From assembly GCA_937925595.1 (NCBI GenBank), contig CALALQ010000316.1, positions 1-23,375 of the forward strand: DNA of 23,375 bases, given 5' to 3'. The stretch's first letter is position 1. Each line of letters opens with the position of its first letter. Of the stretch, positions 7,165 through 13,217 are shown piece after piece. Source of the DNA: an uncultured Demequina sp. (GTDB lineage: Bacteria > Actinomycetota > Actinomycetes > Actinomycetales > Demequinaceae). The notes below the pieces were generated by a model. The model searched no databases. It saw only the letters and a program-made list of their open reading frames with translations, and was not told where the DNA came from. A program made the translations under genes and the position numbers.

Positions 7165-7248
7165 CGGGACTCCCCCGCACAGTTTCGGGAGAAGCGTGCT
7201 GTCACACCGCCGACCCACGCCGTACCGAATAGCGATCCTCATTCGGAC

Positions 7249-7273
7249 ACGTTTCGCACCGGGGTTCTGCACC
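7249..7273. repeat. Half-sites of the cargo-boundary palindrome (tandem)
   Basis: GTTTCGCACC at 7251-7260 and GGTTCTGCACC at 7263-7273 repeat the right arm of the palindromes at 7323 and 19190. Tandem half-sites next to a full site resemble the accessory sites of serine resolvases. Confidence 0.45.
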
Positions 7274-7322
7274 AGCACAACGCGCAGAATCTCAGGGCCT
7301 TGAGTAAGACCCCATGAGTGAC

Positions 7323-7342
7323 GCGAAACCGATCGGTTTCGC
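7323..7342. repeat. Boundary palindrome A (putative recombination site)
   Basis: This is a perfect 20-bp palindrome, GCGAAACCGATCGGTTTCGC, with ACC on its right side. Related copies in the same orientation lie at 9540, 10049 and 19190. It is about 200 bases from the resolvase start. An AT dinucleotide at the centre would suit the 2-base staggered cut of serine recombinases. No gene spans it. Confidence 0.6.
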
Positions 7343-7409
7343 ACCACCTGGAACCGCCCCACGCGACGAGGAACCAGTTCACGCTCGACAGGTCGATACG
7401 CTCTGAGCC

Positions 7410-7586
7410 ATGGCTGAGGCAGAACGCAAAGAGTGCTCGCGCTGCGGAGCTTTGATCGCGAGAGGTAATCACGAGGTGCATCGAGAGTGGCACCTCGAGG
7501 TGGAGACGAAGCTGGAAAGACCGACGTCGCCGTTCGGCTTCTGGGATCACAACGGCCGGTGGAACGCAACCTCGGAAGACTGGTGA
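7410..7586 (+). CDS. Small zinc-finger-like protein (58 aa)
   Basis: The frame starts MAEAERKECSRCGALIAR and ends NATSEDW. A CxxC pair (Cys9, Cys12) followed by several histidines (HEVHREWHLEVE) forms a C2H2-like metal site of the kind seen in short actinobacterial proteins of the CxxCGAxV...HxxWH type. No Shine-Dalgarno is visible. A GATACG box 10 bases before the ATG suggests a leaderless message. The GC-rich third positions support coding. It is the first gene to the right of palindrome A and converges with the AbiTii gene. A role as a regulator or accessory defence factor is possible but unproven. Confidence 0.55.
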   Translation: MAEAERKECSRCGALIARGNHEVHREWHLEVETKLERPTSPFGFWDHNGRWNATSEDW

Positions 7587-7644
7587 CAGCGCAGACCGTG
7601 TGCCTGCTCTGTGTCCTTGAGCTTCAGGGCGACGGGTAACGCAG

Positions 7645-8541
7645 CTAGCTCGCTTGCAGCCCGAGAAACCCCTTGCCCAGCTCAACCAGGCTCGCGGCCA
7701 CCGTGTCTGTGGCGATCGCGCCCCCAAGCTGTAAGGCGCCGCTACGAACACGGTTCAAAAACCCTTGAACGCGAGGCTTGTGCAGCGCCCCCTCCTCCTG
7801 AACCGCGCTAACAAATTCGCTCGCGTCAGCAGCGGTAAGCCCTAGATCCTCGACCGCGCGGAGGAACGCTCTGGAGTCACCCTTCTCTACGCGGGATCGC
7901 TGTCTGGCGTGTGAGCCGGTCGCAATGTTGCTGCCATCGCCGTAGATGTTGTTGGTCACGTTGTAGACGGTGCTCGATAGACCGGGGGTGCTGGAGATTG
8001 TAGGGCCGCCGACCGCGCCCGCGTCTGGGTAGTCCGTCTGGAGCTCTAGGGCGAACTCCATCGCCTTCGAACGAACAACGTCTAGGAGCCCCAGCAAGCT
8101 CTGACGCGTGATGACGTTGTGAGCGGAAAACAAATGGTGATATTGGATGCGGAACGCACCAGTCGCCTCATAGGCCTTCACCATGAACGTGGGCCACTCC
8201 CGCTGCGGGTCAGACTTGGAGGACGCTAGCGCCTGGAGCTCAGTGAGTGGCACTCGAAACTCCATGGCCCACATGGACTCGAGCCTGCCGGTCACCGGTG
8301 TCAGGTGCTGCTGAATTACTGACTGCATTGGGCCGGTGAACGTTCCCATGACCGATGTCTGCATGATCCGATAGGTCGGCAGCTCTGCGTCATCGGCGTA
8401 GCCGGTGAGTTCACTCTTCGCCCATCGCACCACTTCTGAGGCGCCAAGCCGGTGCGCGACGATCTGCACCTTTCGCAGCAGGTCGGCGGTTGTGACGGCA
8501 GAGTCCGTACTGGCGTCGATGATCTCGTCTAGAACGGTCAT
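7645..8541 (-). CDS. AbiTii-like phage-defence protein (298 aa)
   Basis: This is a probable abortive-infection protein. The N-terminal 190 residues match the AbiTii pattern: a leading helix (LDEIIDASTDSAVTTADLLR), then VQIVAHRLGASEVVRWAKSE and the characteristic LTGYADDAELPTYRIM. The middle carries predicted strands and helices, and near residue 190-205 there is an NVTNNIYGDGSNIATGS segment, common in defence proteins just before the effector or oligomerisation part. The C-terminal 90 residues are helical (AFLRAVEDLGLTAADASEFV) and end in an alanine-rich amphipathic helix. ATG at 8541 has no ribosome site; a TTGGAC/GATAGC promoter places the transcript start at or next to the ATG. Codon use looks slightly less GC-biased than the copper genes, in keeping with acquisition. 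How AbiTii triggers abortive infection is not known from sequence. Confidence 0.8.
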   Translation of the reverse strand: MTVLDEIIDASTDSAVTTADLLRKVQIVAHRLGASEVVRWAKSELTGYADDAELPTYRIMQTSVMGTFTGPMQSVIQQHLTPVTGRLESMWAMEFRVPLTELQALASSKSDPQREWPTFMVKAYEATGAFRIQYHHLFSAHNVITRQSLLGLLDVVRSKAMEFALELQTDYPDAGAVGGPTISSTPGLSSTVYNVTNNIYGDGSNIATGSHARQRSRVEKGDSRAFLRAVEDLGLTAADASEFVSAVQEEGALHKPRVQGFLNRVRSGALQLGGAIATDTVAASLVELGKGFLGLQAS

Positions 8542-8549
8542 CGAGCCAC

Positions 8550-8579
8550 GCTATCGGTGACGTGCTGCTTCGCGTCCAA
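8550..8579 (-). promoter_or_regulatory. Promoter of the AbiTii-like gene (leaderless)
   Basis: On the minus strand TTGGAC (8579-8574) and GATAGC (8555-8550) are 18 bases apart. A start about 7 bases past the -10 box falls at the ATG (8541), which explains the missing Shine-Dalgarno. Confidence 0.4.
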
Positions 8580-8590
8580 TTGAAACGACA

Positions 8591-8625
8591 GAGGCCCCGG
8601 TTCCTCAAGTGGGAAACGGGACCTC
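8591..8625 (-). terminator. Imperfect hairpin after the AbrB-like gene
   Basis: GAGG-CCCG-TTCC pairs with GGAA-CGGG-CCTC with two mismatches, 14 bases past the stop of the AbrB-like gene. On the minus strand it is followed by TGTCGTTTC. It probably ends the AbrB-like transcript before the AbiTii promoter. Confidence 0.5.
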
Positions 8626-8638
8626 CGAGTCGGTGTCG

Positions 8639-8887
8639 TCAGGACTGACGGTTGGGCCGTCCTTTGAAGACGGCTCCCTGGCCGTTAGCAGCTTGCTCGC
8701 GCCCACGCTCGAGGGCCGCCACGAGCGTGTCGTTGCTGAGTAGCGATCGTTCGTAGTCGCTGATCGTCGTGACGGGCTCCATCACGACGACGCCGTGGGA
8801 GCCCACGGAGACGCGGTAGTCGCGTTCAGGCTGGAGGAGCTTCCCGAGGCTGACTCGGCCCCGGCTGTCGGTGTGCACAAGAGTCAT
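8639..8887 (-). CDS. AbrB/MazE-fold antitoxin-like protein (82 aa)
   Basis: This is a likely DNA-binding antitoxin or small transcription factor. The swapped-hairpin AbrB-type region is visible in residues 4-40 (VHTDSRGRVSLGKLL, then YRVSVGSHGVVVMEPV). A helical tail (SDYERSLLSNDTLVAAL, then ERGREQAANGQ) follows and would mask a toxin. ATG at 8887 gives a compact protein starting MTLVHTD. The frame extends to a GTG at 8983, but that extension is basic and low complexity. The ribosome site is weak. No toxin lies downstream in the same direction. The divergent gene at 9054 is a candidate partner. The family fold is fairly clear; the toxin-antitoxin role is inference. Confidence 0.65.
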   Translation of the reverse strand: MTLVHTDSRGRVSLGKLLQPERDYRVSVGSHGVVVMEPVTTISDYERSLLSNDTLVAALERGREQAANGQGAVFKGRPNRQS

Positions 8888-9053
8888 GTTTGGCTCGATT
8901 CTGAGGGGTCGTGGTTTTGCTCTGTTCGCCGCGGCTCTGTTGGCCGCCCACTGTGAACTTCGATTTTTCTTCCCGCAGTTCACCGGTAAACCGTAACACG
9001 TTTTAGGGTACTATGGAACATGCCAACTTGCCCCATTCTGGTAAGCTTGGCAG

Positions 9054-9311
9054 ATGGACATCTTTCTTACAGACGAGTCGCTGGCTGTTGAGGCCTCAAT
9101 GAGCGACCGCGACAGCGAGAAGCTGTACGCCGCCCTGCAGGACATCGCCGCCGACGTCGAGGAAGCGAAGCGCGACCCCCGGCACCGGTACGTCAGCACC
9201 TACACCTGGTGGGCAACGCACATCCCGGGGACCCGCTACACGGCGTTCTGGTACGCAGATGACATGCTGCGAGTGACTCTCATCGCGGATGAGGACGCAA
9301 CCATGCACTAG
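9054..9311 (+). CDS. 85-aa protein, possible ParE/RelE-like toxin
   Basis: A small soluble protein starting MDIFLTDESLAVEASMSDRD. An N-terminal helical half (EKLYAALQDIAADVEEAKRD) precedes a strand-rich end (YVSTYTWWATHIPGTRYTAF, then DMLRVTLIADEDA). The pattern PGTRYTAFWYADDMLRV resembles the core strands of RelE/ParE toxins (P-G-x-x-Y-x-x-F-W-Y, then a final strand), but I see no clear catalytic set. ATG at 9054 has only a poor ribosome site. A TACTAT box at 9009-9014 would start the message about 33 bases upstream. It is divergent from the AbrB-like gene across 166 bases, which could be a shared control region. It could equally be an unrelated small protein. Confidence 0.5.
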   Translation: MDIFLTDESLAVEASMSDRDSEKLYAALQDIAADVEEAKRDPRHRYVSTYTWWATHIPGTRYTAFWYADDMLRVTLIADEDATMH

Positions 9312-9586
9312 TTCGTGCGATGGCGCATCAGCGCAATGCCCCTTACATCGAGTCGGCGTATGGGGTCATTGATGACCTCGGGGGCGGGGCCCTTTCAAAG
9401 GCGGTGAGGACGTTCCTAAGGGTGCACGACGCGTGGGTGCGCCGGGTGGTGACCAGGAGTCAAGCTGGGAGTTCCTGTTTCCCGTGGAAGGCCCGCTTCT
9501 CATCCTCGCCGGCATCGTGGGCGGCGTCGGGGCCGACAAATCGAACGGATCGGTTCTGCATCACCCACCGGAGCCATCCGTACGCA
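9312..9586. other. Non-coding stretch with palindrome B
   Basis: Short frames exist on both strands, but none has a ribosome site, a recognisable motif or a consistent third-position GC bias. The only structure I see is the degenerate palindrome at 9540-9559. It may contain worn remnants of an earlier module. Confidence 0.4.
9540..9559. repeat. Boundary palindrome B (degenerate left arm)
   Basis: The right half, GATCGGTTCTGCA, is identical to that of site D (19190-19209). The left half is degenerate (TCGAACG). The orientation matches A, C and D. It lies 27 bases beyond the stop of the membrane-protein gene. Confidence 0.5.
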
Positions 9587-10027
9587 TCAACTCTGCTCGG
9601 GGTTCCGCCAATTCGGATGGTGCTTGTCCACGTAATCGATCTGGCGGCTGAGCCGTCTCGGGCTTGTCTTCGTCCGCTGCCACGCACGTCCGCCAAGACG
9701 CTGCAATACACCCAGCTTGAACAAGAGCGTGCCAGCCAGGAGCCAGAAGCTGACCATGCCGATGAGCCAGAATCCCACGCGAACGAGGACGACGTCTCCG
9801 CCCGTCAACCCGACACCGTCAAGGAGCGCTTGCACCATTCGCCACTCTGCGAGAAAGCCCATTGCCAGGGCCAGCGTCATCAGGCCACCGAGACACCAGA
9901 GCATAACGGTGCCAATTTTGTCGGTTGCGACGAGCGAGGGAAAAGCTCTGACCTCGAACCCTACGAGCAGCAACGCGACCGGCATGATCGTCGCCAAGAC
10001 ACCGACCTCGTCTACAGCAATGCTCAT
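9587..10027 (-). CDS. Integral membrane protein of unknown function (146 aa)
   Basis: Three hydrophobic segments are visible: about residues 8-24 (VGVLATIMPVALLLVGFEV), 35-55 (IGTVMLWCLGGLMTLALAMG) and 75-98 (VRVGFWLIGMVSFWLLAGTL). A basic cytoplasmic tail ends NWRNPEQS. The family is not recognised. ATG at 10027 is used because hydrophobic coding begins there; the open frame extends upstream but without protein character. No Shine-Dalgarno is present. A TACAGT box (10039-10034) 6 bases upstream fits a leaderless message. It is the only gene between palindromes B and C, so it forms a one-gene cassette. A role in phage exclusion or immunity is possible but not shown. Confidence 0.7.
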   Translation of the reverse strand: MSIAVDEVGVLATIMPVALLLVGFEVRAFPSLVATDKIGTVMLWCLGGLMTLALAMGFLAEWRMVQALLDGVGLTGGDVVLVRVGFWLIGMVSFWLLAGTLLFKLGVLQRLGGRAWQRTKTSPRRLSRQIDYVDKHHPNWRNPEQS

Positions 10028-10048
10028 GACGGGACTGTAGCGGTCGGC

Positions 10049-10068
10049 GCAGAACCGATCGAGTTTGC
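10049..10068. repeat. Boundary palindrome C
   Basis: GCAGAACCGATCGAGTTTGC, followed by ACC, is a near-perfect palindrome related to sites A and D and in the same orientation. It covers the -35 region of the leaderless membrane-protein gene, so this site may also affect that promoter. Confidence 0.6.
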
Positions 10069-10201
10069 ACCAGGTCGACGCTTCTAAGACGGGCGCGTAG
10101 ACCCAACGAAATCTCCAGACGTCCGCGAGGGGAAGGCGGCGATGTCGGACATATGAGGGATCGTGGTGACTATGAGCTGACCCAGGATCGCGAGGATTGC
10201 C

Positions 10202-11011
10202 ATGACCGGTACCGATGAGCTCGGAGAGCACTCGTCGTCTGATGGTGATTTTTCCGTCCAGGCTTGGGCAGCACAGCAGGCCAATTTGGTCGATCGAGAC
10301 CGGATCAGCGCCGAAGAGCGGGTAGACCGTCTGGCGGGTGACCGAGATCTGGCGGCGGCTCTGCGCGCCGAGGGTTTTGCAGGGCGCAACTATGACTTCT
10401 TCGCAGCGGAGATCGCGAAGTATGGGTGGGCTGTTATCTGTGGGTGGATCTACAAGGGACAGATCCGAGCCGAGGTTGCACGGAAGGGGTTCGGTGCGCT
10501 GGAGCCCGAGCCTCGACTAGGCGCAATGGTCGATGACGCCGAAGGACTCGCTGACGAGACGGTCGTGCTGGCGTTGCGGGCGTTCCGAGATAACGTCCTC
10601 GTCCCGGGAATGTGGGACCCCGCCAAGGGCGCCTCCCTCCGGACCTTCTTCGTAGGCCAATGTCTCCGGCAATTCAGCAACGTCTACAAGCGGTGGCGAC
10701 GGGAGGAGCTGCGCTCCTACACGGAGCCGCAGGCGCCCCCGGCAACCGCGGAATGGGCAGATGAGTTCGAGGATGGTCCGTCGACCCCGCTGGCCCCGGA
10801 TGCCAGCGAGGCCGCCCAGCTGAGGGATGAGCTGCGCCGAGCGTTCGGAAAGATCACCGATGAGCGAGTCCGCTCCGCGTTCTACCTCAGCGTTACGCAT
10901 GGCTTCACACATGCGCAGATCGGGGAGAAGCTGGGGATGACCGCGAAGGCGGTCGAATCCGCGATCGCGCGAGCACGTCAGCAAGTACGAGAGAACCTGG
11001 AGTCGGCATGA
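10202..11011 (+). CDS. RNA polymerase sigma-70 family (ECF-like) factor (269 aa)
   Basis: This is a probable alternative sigma factor, which would direct RNA polymerase to a dedicated promoter set. ATG at 10202 follows GAGG by 6 bases. Region 2-like helices appear in the middle (residues about 115-165): DETVVLALRAFRDNVLVPGM, then GASLRTFFVGQCLRQFSNVY and KRWRREE, the usual basic end of region 2. Region 4 lies at 208-268 and contains the helix-turn-helix FTHAQIGEKLGMTAKAVESA. The N-terminal 110 residues are longer than in typical ECF factors and could hold a regulatory part. No anti-sigma gene is adjacent. A 54-aa gene overlaps its stop by 4 bases and is therefore coupled. It opens the C-D module ahead of the copper island. 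Confidence 0.8.
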   Translation: MTGTDELGEHSSSDGDFSVQAWAAQQANLVDRDRISAEERVDRLAGDRDLAAALRAEGFAGRNYDFFAAEIAKYGWAVICGWIYKGQIRAEVARKGFGALEPEPRLGAMVDDAEGLADETVVLALRAFRDNVLVPGMWDPAKGASLRTFFVGQCLRQFSNVYKRWRREELRSYTEPQAPPATAEWADEFEDGPSTPLAPDASEAAQLRDELRRAFGKITDERVRSAFYLSVTHGFTHAQIGEKLGMTAKAVESAIARARQQVRENLESA

Positions 11012-11172
11012 GCGATCAATTTCGAGGCAAGGTCGAACGGTCATCCTTCGGGACGCAGAGCGCGAAGGCAGCGCGGCGATCCGTTCCCGCCAGCAAAGCG
11101 CAGTCCCTCGTGTCCCGATCAGCGGCGAACACCATCTCGTCGAAAAACTTGCGCGGCCGCGAGGGGAAGTAA
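11008..11172 (+). CDS. Small basic protein coupled to the sigma factor (54 aa)
   Basis: The ATG overlaps the sigma stop (ATGA), so translation should be coupled. The product is short, basic and Ser/Ala-rich (MSDQFRGKVERSSFGTQSAK to SSKNLRGREGK). No cysteine, membrane segment or known domain is present. The position suggests an accessory or anti-sigma role, but the sequence gives no proof. It could be disordered and nucleic-acid binding. The hairpin at 11217-11244 follows. Confidence 0.5.
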   Translation: MSDQFRGKVERSSFGTQSAKAARRSVPASKAQSLVSRSAANTISSKNLRGREGK

Positions 11173-11216
11173 CCGCGGGCGTACATATACCGAGGTGTCG
11201 GGATCACAACAGAAAA

Positions 11217-11244
11217 GAGCCGCCCCGCGGGAACGGGACGGCTC
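11217..11244. terminator. Hairpin after the sigma-factor operon
   Basis: GAGCCG-CCCG pairs with CGGG-CGGCTC (one mismatch, CGGGAA loop). It is 44 bases past the 54-aa gene. The A-run lies on its left (AAAAGAG), so the T tail is on the minus strand; it may be bidirectional. Confidence 0.5.
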
Positions 11245-11351
11245 ACAAGCCCTGAGAGTGTCAGGTCTCATCCAGAGCACTGACTGTACCGGAGTTGGCA
11301 GCCGCACACGCGCGGCGCTCCGCCTCACGGCACCCGGCACAAACAGTTAGG

Positions 11352-11367
11352 AGTTCCTGTGGGAACT
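11352..11367 (+). promoter_or_regulatory. Hairpin presenting a GTG start codon
   Basis: AGTTCC and GGAACT are perfect 6-bp arms around the 4-base loop TGTG, which contains the GTG start codon of the next gene. The AGGAG ribosome site overlaps the left arm. In RNA, this hairpin could limit translation of the small protein. Confidence 0.45.
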
Positions 11368-11565
11368 GTACGTCGCTCCGCATCCACCGGTCGTTTCGTC
11401 ACCAAGGCCGCCGCGGCCCGTTGGCCCGGGAAGACCACGACCGAACGTGTCGGCTCCGGCACGAGCAACTCGACCACGGTGCACCGCTCCGCGTCGACGG
11501 GCCGGTTCGTCACCGAGAACACCGCCAACCGCAACCCCGGCGGCACGATCAGCCAGCGCGTCTGA
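11359..11565 (+). CDS. Small repeat protein with two RSASTGRFVT motifs (68 aa)
   Basis: This is a short basic protein with an internal duplication: RRSASTGRFVTKAAAAR near the start and VHRSASTGRFVTENTANR near residue 42. The linker contains KTTTERVGSGTS. The GTG start is supported by AGGAG 5 bases upstream. Small actinobacterial proteins with the RSAxTGRFV motif are often found on chromosomes and plasmids; their function is not known to me. A related motif (YRSSVTGRFVTSNKG) opens the protein at 19551-19745. A very strong terminator follows 12 bases after the stop, so the gene is probably highly expressed as a single unit. Confidence 0.7.
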   Translation: MGTVRRSASTGRFVTKAAAARWPGKTTTERVGSGTSNSTTVHRSASTGRFVTENTANRNPGGTISQRV

Positions 11566-11576
11566 TCCGAACACGG

Positions 11577-11608
11577 GAGGGCCTGCACGTTCACACGTGC
11601 AGGCCCTC
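11577..11608 (+). terminator. Strong hairpin (14-bp perfect stem)
   Basis: GAGGGCCTGCACGT and ACGTGCAGGCCCTC pair perfectly around TCAC, just after the small repeat-protein gene. The tail TCCTGTGTTG is only moderately T-rich. Long GC stems of this kind are usual actinobacterial terminators. Confidence 0.75.
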
Positions 11609-11695
11609 TCCTGTGTTGTGAACTCCTATGCAGACAGGGAGGAAGAACCGTCAAGGCGTTGTAGTGAGGGAGAGCAACTGCCACGATTCACAGCT

Positions 11696-11899
11696 ATGTC
11701 TACGCATGCCCGAAGCTCGCTCCTGGCAACTGGCCTGGGACTGGTACTCATCCTGCTTGGATGCGTGGCGTTTGCACTTTTGGTGAGCGGTGCAGTGCGT
11801 GCGAGCGGAGGGGACATACCTCTCGTAGTCGCCATCCACGCGCTTTGGGTGGGCGGCATCGCGTTGATCATCTACAGCTGGTACACGCGCCGCACGTAG
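11696..11899 (+). CDS. Small two-span membrane protein (67 aa)
   Basis: Two transmembrane segments are clear: about residues 9-32 (LLATGLGLVLILLGCVAFAL) and 43-62 (PLVVAIHALWVGGIALIIYS). The short C-terminal tail (YTRRT) is basic. The frame is open further upstream, but the ATG at 11696 precedes the first hydrophobic segment directly. The ribosome site is weak; GGGAGAG is more than 20 bases away. No family is recognised. It lies between the strong terminator and the convergent M23 peptidase gene, so it is probably a monocistronic unit. Confidence 0.55.
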   Translation: MSTHARSSLLATGLGLVLILLGCVAFALLVSGAVRASGGDIPLVVAIHALWVGGIALIIYSWYTRRT

Positions 11900-12029
11900 C
11901 GGCGCGCCCCGTCCCGCCGATGACGGAGGTCATACCGTCCGACGCGCCAGCCGAACCCGCGCTGATGCCCTAGTTAGCCGGACGGGCAGCGTCTGTGCGA
12001 TTCACGGTGGGGCGAGCAGGGGGTTGGCA

Positions 12030-13094
12030 TCAGCACTGGGCGTTGGCCCTTAGCCAGGGCAGCGGGTCGATCGCGGTGGTGCCGTCTTGGCGGATTTCGA
12101 AGTGCAGGTGCGCTCCGAAGGATCTGCCGGTGTCGCCGGTGCGGCCGATGTATTGGCCCACGCTGACGGTGTCGCCTACCTCGACTTGGCGGGAGGCGTA
12201 CTCCATGTGGGCGTATCTACTGGAGATGGTCCGGCCGTCGATGGTGTGGTCGATGACGATGGTGACGCCGAAGGCTCCACCGTTGTCAGTGGCTGTGCGG
12301 ACAATGCCGTCTGCGATGGCTTGGATGTGCGCTCCGGCGCCGGGGATGAAATCGGTGCCTTCGTGAAGGCGGCCGTCGCGCATCCCGTACCCGTAGGTGA
12401 TGGGCACGCCTGCGGCGTACGGCCACTGAATGCTGCATCCGGGGTCGTTAGAGAAGACGGCATCAGAGAAGTTCGAGATCCCGACGGTTCCGGCCAAATC
12501 GACGAGCGTACCCACGACGAAGTTGGCATCACGTTGCAACGCGGTTGGGCTCTGCTGCGCCGGGGCCGCGTACGCCTGCACCGACCGGGTTTCTGCGGTG
12601 AATCCTGCTGACAGCGATCGATCTGCGTGTTCATGCGGAAGAGCCTCAGCGGGTGTCGTCATCCCGATGATGACGGAAGTCGCGACGCCCAGTGCTGTCA
12701 CAGACAGAGCGATCGCGCGGAGGGCGCCAGACCGCGACGGGGGGTGTGACGTGGCGTCTTGGTGCGCAGCGTTGGGGACGGCGGCTGCTGCTGTTGGTGT
12801 GGGCGTAGCAGGCCGAGCACTGAGGGTATGAAGGGCGAGCTGCAGCGCGTCTGGTTCGACCGTGTGAGAAGCGGCGGGAAGAGGGCTTGGTCGGTGTCGG
12901 GAGCGGAGCGTGCTTTCCGGCATCGTGATGTCTCGCGCGTGCGGTGTGACCGCAGCGAATGCGTGGGCCATCGTGACCGCTGCGCGAGCGTCTCGGCGTG
13001 TGGTCGGGGTTGGTTGAGGTCGCGTGCGACGGCGCAGCCCTACGGACGACGGTGCGGTGGAGGCGGGTGTGGGGTGATGAAGCTCAGAAGACAT
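12030..13094 (-). CDS. M23-family (LytM-type) metallopeptidase, membrane-anchored (354 aa)
   Basis: This is a zinc peptidase of the M23 type, which cuts peptide bridges in peptidoglycan or other proteins. The basic, Pro/Thr-rich N-terminal region (1-120) is probably cytoplasmic. One transmembrane segment follows (about 125-144, LRAIALSVTALGVATSVIIG). The catalytic domain covers about 220-350. It carries the zinc ligands H244 and D248 in HEGTDF, and H329 and H331 in AHLHFE. Proteins of this type are regular members of actinobacterial copper islands, after the BNR lipoprotein gene as here. Its role in copper resistance is unclear; wall remodelling is one possibility. ATG at 13094 lacks a good ribosome site, so the exact N-terminus is uncertain. 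A hairpin separates it from the upstream gene. Confidence 0.85.
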   Translation of the reverse strand: MSSELHHPTPASTAPSSVGLRRRTRPQPTPTTRRDARAAVTMAHAFAAVTPHARDITMPESTLRSRHRPSPLPAASHTVEPDALQLALHTLSARPATPTPTAAAAVPNAAHQDATSHPPSRSGALRAIALSVTALGVATSVIIGMTTPAEALPHEHADRSLSAGFTAETRSVQAYAAPAQQSPTALQRDANFVVGTLVDLAGTVGISNFSDAVFSNDPGCSIQWPYAAGVPITYGYGMRDGRLHEGTDFIPGAGAHIQAIADGIVRTATDNGGAFGVTIVIDHTIDGRTISSRYAHMEYASRQVEVGDTVSVGQYIGRTGDTGRSFGAHLHFEIRQDGTTAIDPLPWLRANAQC

Positions 13095-13181
13095 GCGGGG
13101 CTTTCAGATAGCCGCCGAGCATGCCGCGGCTGCGACACGAGGCTGGCGAAGATGAATGACGGCAAAGGGCGCCCAGGCGAG

Positions 13182-13211
13182 GGCGCGGGGGTGAAGTAGA
13201 CCCCGCGCCCT
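13182..13211 (-). terminator. GC hairpin between the BNR-lipoprotein and M23 genes
   Basis: GGGCGCGGGG and CCCCGCGCCC form a perfect 10-bp stem with a 10-base loop, starting 7 bases past the stop of the lipoprotein gene. No T-run follows on either strand. It may reduce read-through into the M23 gene. Confidence 0.5.
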
Positions 13212-13217
13212 GGCCGG

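Noticed and set aside
7144..7751. Minus-strand frames across the resolvase upstream region
   Set aside because: They cross palindrome A and the opposite-strand zinc-finger-like gene, and lack any motif or start signal.
9320..10087. A plus-strand frame of 255 codons
   Set aside because: Over most of its length it is antisense to the three-span membrane protein; its composition is that of a shadow, with no ribosome site.
10285..10302. GGTCGATCGAGACC as a fifth boundary palindrome
   Set aside because: It lies in the sigma-factor coding region, and its arms do not match the GCRRAACC/GGTTYYGC arms.
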